NCBI GenBank assembly: GCA_964352855.1
Contig: CAYGTR010000007.1
Span: 1 to 64,000 of the forward strand
Direction of reading: 5' to 3'
Length of the DNA: 64,000 nt
Source: Litorimonas sp964352855
GTDB lineage: Bacteria > Pseudomonadota > Alphaproteobacteria > Caulobacterales > Maricaulaceae
Shown here: positions 15,466 to 24,528 of the stretch, one piece after another
Position numbering within the stretch: position 1 is the first letter of the stretch
How the letters are laid out: the number at the start of each line of letters is the position of its first letter
Position numbers and translations under genes: made by a program
The notes under the pieces: model-generated
The model's input: only the letters and a program-made list of their open reading frames with translations
Databases searched by the model: none
Told to the model about the DNA's origin: nothing

Positions 15466-16431
15466 CTAAGCCTCCAGATAACCTTGAGCTTGGGTTGCCG
15501 CCAACATAGCTTGTTGAAGCTTTTCAAAAGCGCGGCCTTCTATTTGGCGTATGCGTTCACGGCTCACATCATATATAGAAGCTAAATCTTCGAGTGTCAT
15601 TGGGCTGTCAGAGAGGCGGCGCTTCATGATAATATCACGTTCACGCGCGTTCAGGTCAGCCATTGCGTTTTGCAATAACTCCATGCGCTCATCGTGTTCC
15701 TGCGATTGGCCTAGCATTTCCTCTTGTGAGTCTGTTTCATCTTCCAGCCACTCTTGCCATTCGGCTGTGCCGTCCTCGCCACCGATTGTAACGTTCAGCG
15801 ACGCATCACCGCCATTGGACATGCGCCGGTTCATAGAATGAACTTCTTCTTCTTTCACGTTTAGGGTCGTCGCAATCTTTGCAACATTTTCAGGGGTCAA
15901 GTCACCGTCTTCAACAGCTTTCATTTCTCCCTTTAAGCGTCTGAGATTAAAGAATAATTTCTTCTGTGCCGCTGTTGTTCCCATTTTCACGAGAGACCAT
16001 GACCGCAAGACGTATTCCTGAATAGCCGCGCGTATCCACCACATCGCGTATGTGGACAGCCGGAAGCCCTTATCCGGGTCGAATTTCTTGACGGCCTGCA
16101 TAAGACCAACATTACCTTCGGAAATAACCTCACCAATAGGGAGGCCGTAGCCACGATAGCCCATCGCAATTTTAGCGACCAAGCGAAGATGCGACGTTAC
16201 CATGCGTTCCGCTGCGCTTGTGTCGCCTTTTTCAACCCAACTTTTCGCGAGCATGAATTCCTCGTCACGCTCGAGCATTGGAAACTTACGAATTTCTTGG
16301 AGATAGCTATTGAGCCCTTGCTCCGGAGATAAAGACATAGAAAGGCTTAGATTGCCAGTGTAGGACGCGTCTGCTTTTGTTACGTCAGACGTATCTTTGA
16401 TCTTTGGTAGTGTTGCTTCTGTTTCAGCCAC
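15466..16431 (-). CDS. rpoH: RNA polymerase heat-shock sigma factor RpoH
   Basis: This is a 321-residue sigma-70 family factor. Region 2 covers about 45-140 (LRLVAKIAMGYRGYGLP, GNVGLMQAVKKFDP, STYAMWWIRAAIQEYV). The RpoH box QKKLFFNLRR (156-165) is diagnostic and binds core polymerase. Region 4 is the final 65 residues (LTLEDLASIYDVSRERIRQIE-like, here with MTLEDLAS). It directs transcription of heat-shock chaperones and proteases. A 33-residue N-terminal extension precedes the usual start. It lies downstream of rluD on the same strand, an order conserved in many alphaproteobacteria. Confidence 0.96.
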   Translation of the reverse strand: MAETEATLPKIKDTSDVTKADASYTGNLSLSMSLSPEQGLNSYLQEIRKFPMLERDEEFMLAKSWVEKGDTSAAERMVTSHLRLVAKIAMGYRGYGLPIGEVISEGNVGLMQAVKKFDPDKGFRLSTYAMWWIRAAIQEYVLRSWSLVKMGTTAAQKKLFFNLRRLKGEMKAVEDGDLTPENVAKIATTLNVKEEEVHSMNRRMSNGGDASLNVTIGGEDGTAEWQEWLEDETDSQEEMLGQSQEHDERMELLQNAMADLNARERDIIMKRRLSDSPMTLEDLASIYDVSRERIRQIEGRAFEKLQQAMLAATQAQGYLEA

Positions 16432-16526
16432 AAAAGACTCCCATGATTAAACTTAGGCATAACATATAGGATACGCAGATGCAGATAAAAGGTTTTGCTT
16501 TTGATTAAGACGTTAAATCGACGTAA

Positions 16527-17591
16527 TTAAGGGTTTTTCAGACCTAATAAAGCTTGCTGTAAAACACGCATATCAGTCGGCAAGTCACAACTAAACGACA
16601 TGACTTCCTTTGTTATGGGGTGCAAAAACCCCAAATGCTTCGCGTGGAGGGCTTGGCGTTTGAAAACAGCAATCGCATCGCGCAGAGCGGCCTCGTCGGG
16701 TTTGTTGGCTGTTAGAAACCCCCGTTGATTGGCATAAAGCGGGTCGCCAAGAAGTGGACAATTGATGGCCGCCATATGAACGCGGATTTGATGGGTTCGC
16801 CCGGTCTCCAACCTGCAATCCAGGTGGCTGACTTTTGGTGTGCCGACCGCTGCATTGGCCTGCTGCCCGAAGCCTCTGATATATTCATAATGCGTTACGG
16901 CATGTCGGCCGTGTTCGGAGGCGTCCATGTCGCCGAGTGTGCCTCTCACAATGGCTTGTTTTTTACGGTCATGCGGCGACCGCGCAATACGACTTTCAAC
17001 TGTGCCCGAACGCGGCTTCGGAGCACTGCGGACAAATAATGTATAGACGCGCTCAATTGAATGTTTCGCGAATTGTTTGGAGAGGTAACGATGTGCGCGG
17101 TCTGTTTTGGCGACGACCAGTAAGCCTGATGTATCTTTGTCCAATCTGTGAACTATCCCCGGTCGCATAACGCCGCCAATGCCAGACAGTGTGTCTTTGC
17201 AATGATAGAGCAGGGCGTTCACAAGTGTTGCAGAACGCGAGCCCGGTGCAGGATGAACCGTCATGCCGGCCGCTTTATTAATCACGATCAGCTGGTCGTC
17301 TTCAAATATGATATCCAAGGGTATATCTTCCGGTTTAGGCGTATCATCGACGACGGGCGGTACGAGTACCGCATATTCTATGTCCGGCCTGACTTTATGG
17401 GTCGCGCTCGTGACGATATCGCCGCCGCAGCGAATATTGCCATGATCCAACAAATCCTTGATTCGCGAGCGTGACAGTCCTGTCCAGTTGCTCAGCCATT
17501 TATCAAGTCTTTGTCCGATATCATCTGCCTCCGCTTCTTGGGTCTGCCAAGAGGGTTTGTCAGAGGACACGGGAATAGGGCGATCAGTCAT
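16527..17591 (-). CDS. rluD: Ribosomal large subunit pseudouridine synthase, RluD family
   Basis: This 354-residue protein has an N-terminal S4 RNA-binding domain (about 20-80; RLDKWLSNW, SRSRIKDLL) and a pseudouridine synthase domain with the catalytic aspartate D151 in HRLDKDTSG. RLETGRTHQIRVH and GDPLYA are further family blocks. RluD converts uridines to pseudouridine in helix 69 of 23S rRNA. An insertion of about 15 residues (around 235-250) before the SHLDCRLETG block makes it slightly longer than E. coli RluD. It is upstream of rpoH on the same strand and divergent from the TonB-dependent receptor. Confidence 0.93.
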   Translation of the reverse strand: MTDRPIPVSSDKPSWQTQEAEADDIGQRLDKWLSNWTGLSRSRIKDLLDHGNIRCGGDIVTSATHKVRPDIEYAVLVPPVVDDTPKPEDIPLDIIFEDDQLIVINKAAGMTVHPAPGSRSATLVNALLYHCKDTLSGIGGVMRPGIVHRLDKDTSGLLVVAKTDRAHRYLSKQFAKHSIERVYTLFVRSAPKPRSGTVESRIARSPHDRKKQAIVRGTLGDMDASEHGRHAVTHYEYIRGFGQQANAAVGTPKVSHLDCRLETGRTHQIRVHMAAINCPLLGDPLYANQRGFLTANKPDEAALRDAIAVFKRQALHAKHLGFLHPITKEVMSFSCDLPTDMRVLQQALLGLKNP

Positions 17592-17752
17592 AAAAAGGGC
17601 TTTAATGTGTTGTGACTAATTGGCAACAGTATCATGCATTTAGCTTAAAGGGGGCTTGCTTTGATCTCAGTCATTCGATAGCGAGTTATTTAATGGGCTG
17701 TGAAGAATTGCAGTCTTTAAATGCTCCACAAATAAGGACACGGGAAAGACTT

Positions 17753-20419
17753 ATGTTCAAAAAATCTCTTCTTATAAGCAGTGCTGCTATTCTGGCGACT
17801 GCAACTGCTTTACCGGCTTATGCACAAAGTGCAGCTGATGATGAAATTATTGTGACGGCGACCAAACGGTCCTCAACACTCCAAGAAACGCCTGTATCTG
17901 TGTCTGTGACGTCTGCTGACGTTATCGAAAAAGCACAAATTTTGGATATTAAAGATCTCCAAACTGTTGTTCCGACTTTCCGTGTGTCTCAGCTTCAGAA
18001 TTCTGCCAACACGACCTTGACCATTCGTGGCTTTGGTAATGGTGGCAACAATTATGGTATCGAACCTGCGGTTGGTCTCTTCATTGATGGTGTTTACCGT
18101 TCACGCGCTGCAGCGGCAATCGGTGACTTGCCAGCGCTAGAGCGGATCGAAATTCTGGCTGGTCCACAATCAACACTCTTTGGTAAAAACGCCTCTGCCG
18201 GTGTTGTGAGCGTTGTGACTGAGAAACCTCAGTTTGAAACACAAGGTTATGTCGAAGGTGGTATCGGTAATTATAACCAGAACTATCTGAAAGGTTATAT
18301 CACAGGCGCAATCGGCGAAAATACGGCGGTTAGTTTGGGTGTTGGTTACCAAAAGCGTGATGGCTATTTCGACGTTATTGATGGTGTTGACGAAGATCTG
18401 AACAATTTGGACCGCTTTAATTTACGGGGACAAATTCTTTGGGAGCCAACAGATAATCTTTCAGTACGCTTAATTGGTGATCTAAGTACGCTTTCAGAGA
18501 ATTGTTGTGGTACAGGTGTCGCGATTGAAGGGCCACTCAATGGAGTTTCAGGCCCAACTGCAGGGCAATTGATTGCCTCACTTGGCGGACGTCAACCAAC
18601 AGCTGCTAACCAGTTTTCTTATGAAACATTTGTGGATACTGAAACGCTTAATAAAATTGATGATAGTGGCGTTTCCGGTCAAATTGATTATGATCTAGGG
18701 TTTGCGACATTGACGTCGATTACGGCATATCGCACAACAGATTCATCATATAACAATGACTCTGATTATAACTCACTCGAAATTCTGCCAAATGTATTCC
18801 AGACCAATATTCTTGATACTTTCACGCAAGAAGTCCGTTTAACGTCAAATGGAGACAATCAACTTGAATGGATGATTGGTGGTTATTTCTTTGATGAAAC
18901 GATTGAGCAGGATTCCGGCTTTGATTACGGTGCGGATACGCGCTCTTATCTAGAAGCTTTAGCCGGTGGTGCTCTTGGAAGTCTTGAACAAGTTCTTAGC
19001 ATTGCGCCTGGTACATTCTTTGCAGAAGGCCAAGGGGTGAATGAAGTGTTCTTACAGGATAACCAAGCCTTCTCGATTTTTGGTACAGTTGACTTTAATG
19101 TCACAGATCGCCTTACGCTAACGGCTGGCGCCAACTACACTGAAGATAAAAAAGATGTCTCAGGTAGTTCAGTAAATACTGATGTATTTGGTGATCTGGA
19201 CCTAGAAGGCGCCGCTGGACTACAGTTCTTGACTGTTGGTGCTTTGGCGGCGAATTTCCCGGCATTGGCTGCGAGTTGTGGTTTGGGTATGTTACCTTTC
19301 TCCCCGGCAAACGTCGGTCAAGTTTTAGGTGCGACATGTCAAACGGTTAACGGTCCACTTCCAGGATCCGTTGTGTTCCCTGGCTTCCAAGCTCAAGTCG
19401 CTGCAGGCGCTGCGGCCATTGACCGTACAAGCCTAGACGCCAATGTGAACCCGCTTGCAGGTCTCTTTGGTCTTCAGTTCCAACCGCAATTCTTGTCATT
19501 CCCGAATTCTGTGGAAGATGGAAGAACAAAAGACGATGAGTTAACTTATACGTTCAAAGCAGCATATGAAGTTAACGATAATATAAATGTCTACGGTAGT
19601 TATGCGACTGGTTTCAAAGCGTCATCTTGGAACCTGACACGTGACTCACGTCCTTTCTTGTCTGATGGTGCCGCACTTCAAGCTGCTAACTTGTTGCCAA
19701 ATAACTATAACCCGACAACGGGCCGTAATTTTGGTACGCGTTTCTCAGCACCAGAAACAGTCGAAGTGTTCGAACTCGGGTTTAAAGGTCGATTTGAAAA
19801 TGGAGCAATTAACGTAGCCGTCTTCGATCAAACAGTTGAAAACTTCCAGTCGACGATTTTCCAAGGCACAGGCTTTGTTCTGGCGAATGCGGGTCAACAA
19901 TCAACGCAGGGTATTGAATTTGATTCAACTTTTACACCTGTTGAACCCTTAACCCTGACATTTGCCGGTATCATTCAAGACCCTGTTTATGACTCATTCA
20001 CGGCGGCACCTGTTGCCGTAGGGGGTGATTTGGATGCGGCAGATGGTCGAATTGATGGCGTTGGTGATATTTCAGGTCAAAAACCGGCTGGTATCAATGA
20101 AATCTCTCTGTCAGCCTCTGCGACTTATACGCATTTCTTTGAAAATGGTATGTCGGCCTTTGTTCGTGGTAACTACCAGTATGAAGATGAAGTCCAAATC
20201 GTTGATAATATTCCAGGTCTGACGCGTGATACAAGCGTGTTTAACGCGTCTCTCGGGTTCGACTTTGACAATGGTTTGAATTTACGTTTCTGGGGCAACA
20301 ACTTGTTTAACCACGAGACTTATACAAGTGCCTTCCCAGGCGTTGTTCAAGCCAATACGGTTAACGCCTATCCGAACCAGCCACGTACATATGGTGTGGC
20401 CGCGCGTTACAGCTTCTAA
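17753..20419 (+). CDS. TonB-dependent outer membrane receptor
   Basis: The product has 888 residues. A signal peptide (1-24, ending PAYAQS) is followed by a TonB-box-like stretch (DEIIVTATKR), the plug domain (LQETPVSVSV, then TIRGFG, VGLFIDGVYR, LERIEILAGPQSTLFGKN and SAGVVSV), and a beta-barrel ending in YGVAARYSF with a terminal aromatic residue. It is the CirA/Fiu-like long type common in Caulobacterales and sphingomonads, where substrates range from iron chelates to oligosaccharides. No transport partner lies nearby, so the ligand is unknown. The ATG at 17753 is chosen over upstream in-frame starts because it opens the signal peptide. Codon use is more AT-rich than that of its neighbours. 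Confidence 0.94.
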   Translation: MFKKSLLISSAAILATATALPAYAQSAADDEIIVTATKRSSTLQETPVSVSVTSADVIEKAQILDIKDLQTVVPTFRVSQLQNSANTTLTIRGFGNGGNNYGIEPAVGLFIDGVYRSRAAAAIGDLPALERIEILAGPQSTLFGKNASAGVVSVVTEKPQFETQGYVEGGIGNYNQNYLKGYITGAIGENTAVSLGVGYQKRDGYFDVIDGVDEDLNNLDRFNLRGQILWEPTDNLSVRLIGDLSTLSENCCGTGVAIEGPLNGVSGPTAGQLIASLGGRQPTAANQFSYETFVDTETLNKIDDSGVSGQIDYDLGFATLTSITAYRTTDSSYNNDSDYNSLEILPNVFQTNILDTFTQEVRLTSNGDNQLEWMIGGYFFDETIEQDSGFDYGADTRSYLEALAGGALGSLEQVLSIAPGTFFAEGQGVNEVFLQDNQAFSIFGTVDFNVTDRLTLTAGANYTEDKKDVSGSSVNTDVFGDLDLEGAAGLQFLTVGALAANFPALAASCGLGMLPFSPANVGQVLGATCQTVNGPLPGSVVFPGFQAQVAAGAAAIDRTSLDANVNPLAGLFGLQFQPQFLSFPNSVEDGRTKDDELTYTFKAAYEVNDNINVYGSYATGFKASSWNLTRDSRPFLSDGAALQAANLLPNNYNPTTGRNFGTRFSAPETVEVFELGFKGRFENGAINVAVFDQTVENFQSTIFQGTGFVLANAGQQSTQGIEFDSTFTPVEPLTLTFAGIIQDPVYDSFTAAPVAVGGDLDAADGRIDGVGDISGQKPAGINEISLSASATYTHFFENGMSAFVRGNYQYEDEVQIVDNIPGLTRDTSVFNASLGFDFDNGLNLRFWGNNLFNHETYTSAFPGVVQANTVNAYPNQPRTYGVAARYSF

Positions 20420-20445
20420 GCCGAAGCTCTCATAACAAATAAATG

Positions 20446-20474
20446 AACCGGGGCTTTTGGCTCCGGTTTTTTAT
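20446..20474 (+). terminator. Intrinsic terminator of the TonB-dependent receptor gene
   Basis: AACCGGGGC and GCTCCGGTT-like arms pair around a TTTTG loop and are followed by six T. The orientation fits the plus strand. It lies 26 bases after the stop. Confidence 0.7.
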
Positions 20475-20506
20475 TGCCTAAAAATGACTGTCGCTTTTGG
20501 AACGTT

Positions 20507-22519
20507 TTAGCGTTGAGAGGCGAGGATGGAGAGTAGATATATCTTACCCTCTCGTGTGCTCAACTGATTGCGGATGGCGTCACGGTTCATAATCTCAGGG
20601 TTGAGCGTCTCTGCAAACTGATTATGCCAAATCTTCGCGGCTTTAGAAAACCCAATTGTGTCTTCTGAAAGAGAGATGAGATGATCTGATATTTCAGGGA
20701 GCCTTTTCCGTAAAACGGAAATAGTATTCTCGGGTTCCAATGACATAGCATTGGCCACATCTAATATCGTTCCGTCACTGACTATGGCATTCGCATTGAG
20801 GTCGAATTCTTGGAGCCAAGCCTCAAAGTTTTGTTCTTCAACTGATGCGTTGTCATCAAACCCCAACGGCGCCATAGATAAGTTGCTGTCCTGATTATCT
20901 TCAGGGGTATTATCTGCGTTATCAAAACCGCCCATCATATCTTTCCAACGCCATGGGGACTTTTCTTTTTTCTTTGCGCCCCCAAAAAGAGGGGTATTGG
21001 TGCTCAAGGGGCGAATGAGATCACTGGCCGTATTCACAAGGCCGGAGGACGAAGGCAGACGCATATCCGCCCCTAACTCAAGCGGCTCAATGGTGAGGTC
21101 ATACGAGCCTTCTGTCGGGATATCTGTTTTGCTTTGATAAACGACTTGTTCCCTATCTGTGTCTAGAGGCGTTAAATTAAGGCGTCCGCCTGCGCTTTTT
21201 TTCTTGGGCTGTTCAGGTATTTCGAGGCCCATATCACGTGTTTCGGCATGAGCGAGCTGTTGTGCCTCTACGGCATCCGTATTTTTTTGTAGACGGTCCA
21301 CGCGCGAGTCGAGTTTTGACAAAATGGCTTCAGTCTGCGTCAATTTGGATAAAATCAGGGCATTTTGGTCTGAGAGCGTTTGCTTCGTTTTATTTTCTGC
21401 TGACGTGATTGTTGATAAGAGCTCCTCGCGTTTTACGCCCAATGCAGCTTGGCTTTTGATCGTTTCTTCACGCATTTTATCTGTCGCATTTAGACTGTGC
21501 TGAATGGTTTCTGTCAGCGCTTCATTAGCCTCGTTGTTGGATTGGTTAAGTGTTTGCAAAAGTCCTAAGCGCTCTGACAATAAAGTTTCCAACCGTGTAT
21601 TTTCAGATTTTAGGGTCTCTATTGTAGCGCTAATATCGGTTGTTTGTTGCGATAAACCTATAATGAGAGCCTTAGAGTCGCCTTCTGATTGCTTCAGTGT
21701 TTTCGTCGCGTTTGATAACTGTGCCTCAAAATTTGCAACAAATCCCTCATACTTTCCAAGCTGCTGCTCTAAACTCAGACCTGCAGCATCCAGCTTTTTT
21801 GCAGAAATAGCCGTTGCTTCTATAAGCGCATCTTTGCGCATGCTGACCATGCTCAAGAGACTATCCAGCCGCGCTTCAGTCGTTTGGGACATGCTTTCCA
21901 AGGATTGACGTTGCGTGGTCAAGTTTTGTCCGATGACATCACTCGTGGCCAAAAATGAGGATGAGCTGCTATTGAGGAGTTCCGCATGGTCAGAAGCATT
22001 TTCCTGTAAAAACTTCAAACGATCAGTGAGGTTCGCCAGTTCTTCATTGAGTTGGTTCATTTCATGACGGATAGATCCTGCCAAATTTTTTGCCTGTCCG
22101 GCAGCTGTATCATCAGCTTTAAGAAGAATTTGACTGATTTCCGTAAGTCTTTGTGCATTTTCTGTAACTTTGTTGAGTTTATGCGCCGCAATAAAGAACA
22201 ATAAAATGGTCAAGGCGGGAAATAAAATGGCGGCAAACAAGCTCAACAAGCCTAAGGGACTCAGAGATTGAAGGTCGCCAATGGGCTGCATAAAGAAATA
22301 GGCTGCGCTCGCCATCATCCAAAAAAGAGCGAAGATAGAGCCCACCCATAGAAGCCAAGTGCTTGAACCGGTGTCGCTTTGCAAAAGTGGTATCATAGGT
22401 TCAGGTCGTCTCACGAAATCAGGCATCGGCTCTGATGGCGACGTTAGAGTTTTTGATTTAGTGGATGATGTTTCATCTACGGGATCGATACTGTGAATTC
22501 GTTTTGATATGTCTGACAC
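20507..22519 (-). CDS. Large coiled-coil protein with two N-terminal membrane helices
   Basis: The product has 670 residues from the GTG at 22519, which has AAAGAG seven bases upstream; a TTG nine codons earlier has no such site. A polar N-terminus (about 50 residues) precedes two hydrophobic helices (WLLWVGSIFALFWMMASAAY and LLSLFAAILFPALTILLFF). A long, almost unbroken coiled coil (about 115-425) follows, then a low-complexity linker and a conserved-looking globular C-terminus with SPWRWKDMMGGF. This layout recalls TipN of Caulobacter (two membrane helices plus coiled coil, polarity landmark), but homology is not proven by reading. A role in envelope or pole organisation is a hypothesis only. 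Confidence 0.75.
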   Translation of the reverse strand: MSDISKRIHSIDPVDETSSTKSKTLTSPSEPMPDFVRRPEPMIPLLQSDTGSSTWLLWVGSIFALFWMMASAAYFFMQPIGDLQSLSPLGLLSLFAAILFPALTILLFFIAAHKLNKVTENAQRLTEISQILLKADDTAAGQAKNLAGSIRHEMNQLNEELANLTDRLKFLQENASDHAELLNSSSSSFLATSDVIGQNLTTQRQSLESMSQTTEARLDSLLSMVSMRKDALIEATAISAKKLDAAGLSLEQQLGKYEGFVANFEAQLSNATKTLKQSEGDSKALIIGLSQQTTDISATIETLKSENTRLETLLSERLGLLQTLNQSNNEANEALTETIQHSLNATDKMREETIKSQAALGVKREELLSTITSAENKTKQTLSDQNALILSKLTQTEAILSKLDSRVDRLQKNTDAVEAQQLAHAETRDMGLEIPEQPKKKSAGGRLNLTPLDTDREQVVYQSKTDIPTEGSYDLTIEPLELGADMRLPSSSGLVNTASDLIRPLSTNTPLFGGAKKKEKSPWRWKDMMGGFDNADNTPEDNQDSNLSMAPLGFDDNASVEEQNFEAWLQEFDLNANAIVSDGTILDVANAMSLEPENTISVLRKRLPEISDHLISLSEDTIGFSKAAKIWHNQFAETLNPEIMNRDAIRNQLSTREGKIYLLSILASQR

Positions 22520-22636
22520 ACACGTCTCTTTATTAATAAAGCCCAAAGGCCATTTTAACGGAATATAGAACGAAAACCCTTAACATGCTCTCTTAATAGG
22601 GGAAAGCGGCGAAGATCGACAACCCCAAGGTTGAAA

Positions 22637-22906
22637 ATGGGGTGGGCTGTGCTCTCCAATAAACAAAAAAATAAAGCGCTTCGGCGCGATGTCATCGCTT
22701 GGCTTTATACAGGCGCAACGAACAGAGAAGGGCGTTTGGCGCTCTTTGACCATACGGGGCAGCGTATCGATAAGACGATACAACAGATTGCCATTTCCCA
22801 AGGGTGGGCGGAAGGCTGGTTTGCGAACCCTATGCGCCCGGATTGGATGGTTTGTCGTCTTACACCGTCCGGGCGTCGCTTTTTGGCCGAGAATGCCAAA
22901 GTATGA
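22637..22906 (+). CDS. Small hypothetical protein, winged-helix-like
   Basis: The product has 89 residues and is basic and tryptophan-rich. The order of elements (helix RRDVIAWLYTGA, helix KTIQQIAISQGWAEGW, then MVCRLTPSGRRFLAE) resembles a small winged-helix domain with a LTPxGR wing, as in some MarR-like proteins. I do not recognise a family. The ATG at 22637 has AAGG six bases before it; a TTG two codons earlier is possible. Its 3' end overlaps the end of the convergent protease gene by 47 bases. Confidence 0.6.
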   Translation: MGWAVLSNKQKNKALRRDVIAWLYTGATNREGRLALFDHTGQRIDKTIQQIAISQGWAEGWFANPMRPDWMVCRLTPSGRRFLAENAKV

Positions 22907-23999
22907 TCAGGACGAGGCTCAATGTCACAATCGTCAAAACACTGTCTATGACCGGACTGGATGTGACCTGAAACACGGACGGGGTTGGCAAGACTGAATT
23001 TTCATAATTTATGAAGACGGCGGCAAAGGTATTATTGGCGGCATGGACGCCAATGGCGGATTCAAGGCCGTCATCCATCCAAACCATTAAGCAGGCTGCA
23101 AAACCAAAGAAGAAATAACCGCTCATAACGATAGGTAATATGCCTGCTTCAGCCCCTGATAAGGCTTCTGGGTTGGAGAGATGTAGCGCCATAAACATTA
23201 AACTTGTGATGACAAAGGCGATCCATTTATTTCCAAGAATATTCTCAAAGGCTTGATTGAGATAGCCGCGAAAGACGATTTCTTCGGTAGCAGATTGCAA
23301 CGGAATGAGGCTAAGAGAAATAGCGGCATAGATGAAAAAGCGAGATGCATCGAACGTAAAAGTGAAAGTTTTCAGCCCTGTCGCGTTAAGTGCAAAGGTA
23401 GCGATACCAAAGACGATCCATGTAATGGCTACTGACTGAAAAACCCGAAACCACCGAAAGCGAGAAAAGGCAGTGTGAAGCGAGAGTATAGAGCGTTTCA
23501 GAACGTATTTTTGCCCGACATACAGCAAAACAAGCGTCGCAGGAAATGTCAGAAGGATTAGAGCATATACCATTGGGCTGATGGCTAATATGCGATTTAA
23601 AACACGCGAGCTTTCAGCTGATTGCATCATTGGAAAAAGTGATAATAGGGACGTAAAAGAGACAACAACACAGAGTGTGGCAATTATGGTCAACACTCGC
23701 CGTTTGCCAATGGGCTGATTAAGAGCCACGAGGCCAAATACGAGCCCCAAAACTGAGCTGATTAAGAACCCTAAACCTGAAAGTACTAAAACCATAGGGT
23801 TTGCGTCTGCAAATATTTCAGCAGATGAATTGATGAAATCTTGCGCCAATGCTGGATCAAGCTTTTCCACAATGGGAAGGAGGGGGCTTGTCAAAAACAT
23901 TTGCGCGGCAATCCAGCCTAAGGCGGTTATCCAAAAAACGAATCCCCACAGCGCCCAGTGAGAATATCCATCTGTCCGTGTTTGTTCAAAATATTTCAT
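22860..23999 (-). CDS. CPBP family intramembrane glutamic protease
   Basis: This is a 379-residue polytopic membrane protein with about eight hydrophobic helices. The CPBP (Abi/CAAX-protease) signatures are EEIVFRG (E239, E240, R244), FMALH in the next helix, and HAANN near the C-terminus, which together form the active site in the membrane. Family members cleave prenylated or other membrane substrates; in bacteria many are of unknown role. The ATG at 23999 is chosen over a TTG five codons upstream. It is divergent from the Hpt gene and overlaps the end of the small gene on the plus strand. Confidence 0.88.
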   Translation of the reverse strand: MKYFEQTRTDGYSHWALWGFVFWITALGWIAAQMFLTSPLLPIVEKLDPALAQDFINSSAEIFADANPMVLVLSGLGFLISSVLGLVFGLVALNQPIGKRRVLTIIATLCVVVSFTSLLSLFPMMQSAESSRVLNRILAISPMVYALILLTFPATLVLLYVGQKYVLKRSILSLHTAFSRFRWFRVFQSVAITWIVFGIATFALNATGLKTFTFTFDASRFFIYAAISLSLIPLQSATEEIVFRGYLNQAFENILGNKWIAFVITSLMFMALHLSNPEALSGAEAGILPIVMSGYFFFGFAACLMVWMDDGLESAIGVHAANNTFAAVFINYENSVLPTPSVFQVTSSPVIDSVLTIVTLSLVLIILWHSRPKSDARTV

Positions 24000-24056
24000 A
24001 ATGTGCTTTTTCAAAAAAGGGCTGTAACTAATCTATTATGACGTTACAGTTTACGA

Positions 24057-24437
24057 ATGACAAATGCATCCTCAGAGATTGAGACCGAAATCGATTTTGA
24101 CCATTTGAATCGCTTTGTTCATGGCGATGTGCCTCTGACGAAGGAACTCTTTGGGCTTTTCAAACACCAAGTCGAGATGTGGTCGCGCGTGCTTGATGCT
24201 AAGGCCGATGACGAGACATGGGTGTCCGTCGTTCACACGTTAAAAGGATCAGCCAATGCGGTGGGGGCGACCGCACTGGCGGCACGCTGTGACCGTGCGG
24301 AGGGTTTGGTGGGCGATAAGAAAACATCTGGGGCTCGCATGGTTGCCGTACAGGATATCGAGTTTCGCATTTCGCGGGCCGTTGCGGAAATTCAACGTTG
24401 GGAATATCGCCAAACGTTGAACGAAATGCGATCATAA
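24057..24437 (+). CDS. Histidine phosphotransfer (Hpt) domain protein
   Basis: This is a 126-residue helical single-domain Hpt protein. The phosphorylatable histidine is H60 in VVHTLKGSANAVGA, the classic HxxKGxxxxxG motif. Hpt proteins shuttle phosphoryl groups between hybrid histidine kinases and response regulators. No kinase or regulator gene is in the window, so its partners are unknown. It is a single-gene unit divergent from the CPBP protease, with 57 bases between starts. It is not the two-domain ChpT type. Confidence 0.9.
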   Translation: MTNASSEIETEIDFDHLNRFVHGDVPLTKELFGLFKHQVEMWSRVLDAKADDETWVSVVHTLKGSANAVGATALAARCDRAEGLVGDKKTSGARMVAVQDIEFRISRAVAEIQRWEYRQTLNEMRS

Positions 24438-24441
24438 ACCC

Positions 24442-24474
24442 AAAAAGGCCGCCACCGGGGAGGGTGACGACCTT
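24442..24474 (-). terminator. Intrinsic terminator of the secreted-protein gene
   Basis: On the minus strand, a 12-bp stem (AAGGTCGTCACC with GGTGGCGGCCTT, including G-U pairs) around a C-rich loop is followed by five T. It lies about 55 bases after the stop of the gene at 24529-25371. Confidence 0.7.
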
Positions 24475-24528
24475 CTCATTGACGAAAGACTATTTTGCGT
24501 GAGCCTTCTTCGTGGATTTGAACTTCGC

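Noticed and set aside
17612..17752. In-frame upstream extension of the TonB-dependent receptor
   Set aside because: The extension would bury the signal peptide; the ATG at 17753 opens a textbook signal sequence.
20499..20514. GGAAC followed by CGTT near the end of the coiled-coil gene
   Set aside because: Spacing is seven bases, far from the 16-17 needed for EcfG, and it is not upstream of any start.
22580..22596. TTAA repeats before the coiled-coil gene
   Set aside because: Spacing is nine bases, not the seven required for CtrA.
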